A DNA stretch of 6,091 bases from Ignavibacteriota bacterium (GTDB lineage Bacteria; Bacteroidota; Ignavibacteria; UBA10030; UBA6906). Positions 5,828 to 6,091 of this stretch are shown piece after piece. Each line of letters opens with the position of its first letter. Within the stretch, counting starts at the first letter, position 1. The notes beneath the pieces were generated by a model. The model had not been told where the DNA came from and did no database searches. It worked only from the letters and a program-made list of their open reading frames with translations. The DNA is taken from contig JACQVJ010000159.1 in assembly GCA_016209805.1 (NCBI GenBank), forward strand, positions 1-6,091. The letters run 5' to 3'. Made by a program: the position numbers and the translations under genes.

Positions 5828-6091
5828 TTAGCCTTGCAAAGGTATCCCCAACTCTTCAATCTTGCGATAAAGCGATGAGAGGCTGATCTTGAGCGTCTTC
5901 GCAACGACTTCCTTGTTGAACTGATGGGTCTTTAGCACGTGACCAATATACTGTCTTACGAAGTTATCGGTGGCGTCCTTCAGCGAGCGAGCGGAATCGA
6001 ACGAGAAGACGGCATCCTCAATCTGACCAAAGATCGGCGGGAGTTCCTACATCGTAAACAAATTGCTCTCAGCAAAGATCACGCCACGCTC
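5828..6091 (-). pseudogene. sigma-54-dependent response regulator, C-terminal part with in-frame TAG
   Basis: The last 87 codons of an NtrC-type regulator are visible and the 5' part lies beyond the right edge. The segment opens with the end of the AAA+ domain (ERGVIFAESNLFT, matching the ERAVIL-type motif of this family), then a linker with ELPPIF. It ends with a Fis-type helix-turn-helix at window residues 59-83 (NKEVVAKTLKIS, SLYRKIEELGI) and a TAA stop. Codon 15 is TAG (6047-6049), between the AAA+ end and ELPP, where homologues have an ordinary residue. The frame is kept on both sides, so this is a one-codon substitution, not an indel. Taken literally, the protein would end before its DNA-binding domain. 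The HTH is otherwise intact, implying a very recent mutation or a sequencing error. In the intact form it would bind enhancer sites and activate sigma-54 promoters, plausibly the one next door. Confidence 0.7.

Noticed and set aside
6047..6049. TAG reassigned to an amino acid in this organism
   Set aside because: TAG is the natural terminator of the 13-haem b/c gene, with the next gene starting 9 bp later. TGA and TAA also act as stops here, so a standard code with a nonsense change or read error is simpler.

Overview
The window looks like chromosomal DNA from a respiring, probably anaerobic or metal/mineral-interacting Gram-negative bacterium. The evidence is two very large periplasmic multihaem c-type cytochromes with Sec signal peptides and inner-membrane anchors, b-type cytochrome domains, a universal stress protein and a sigma-54-dependent regulator. 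The phylum cannot be fixed from the sequence alone. Bacteroidota/Ignavibacteriota-type or deltaproteobacterial lineages are my guess only.

Every supported gene lies on the minus strand, so the order of transcription runs from the right edge to the left. At the right edge (5828-6091) is the C-terminal end of a sigma-54 (NtrC-type) response regulator with its Fis-like helix-turn-helix, interrupted by an in-frame TAG. The next ~180 bp (5649-5827) has no gene but is rich in regulatory-looking sequence. It holds two pairs of imperfect direct repeats, a good -24/-12 sigma-54 promoter, a small hairpin near the predicted transcription start and a strong Shine-Dalgarno.

From that promoter a tight five-gene operon appears to run off the left edge. 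It comprises a UspA-family stress protein (5148-5648), a degenerate receiver-domain protein coupled to it by a GTGA overlap (4696-5151), a 13-haem c / di-haem b fusion protein (2412-4640), a 19-haem membrane-anchored cytochrome c (393-2402), and an incomplete b-type cytochrome (1-448).

The central theme is that the last two genes together repeat the architecture of the third. The fused protein is [multihaem c]-[TM anchor]-[cytochrome b] in one chain. The 19-haem protein ends at the TM anchor and the cytochrome b follows as a separate overlapping gene. Each set most plausibly forms an inner-membrane quinol/quinone-linked module passing electrons between the quinone pool and a periplasmic haem wire, as in Geobacter CbcL-type b/c proteins. 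The terminal donor or acceptor is not visible. The 19-haem protein contains a tandem duplication of an 8-haem unit whose first part also begins the fused protein. The sigma-54 regulator, stress protein and receiver-like protein suggest the electron-transfer genes are induced by a particular redox or stress state; that is inference.
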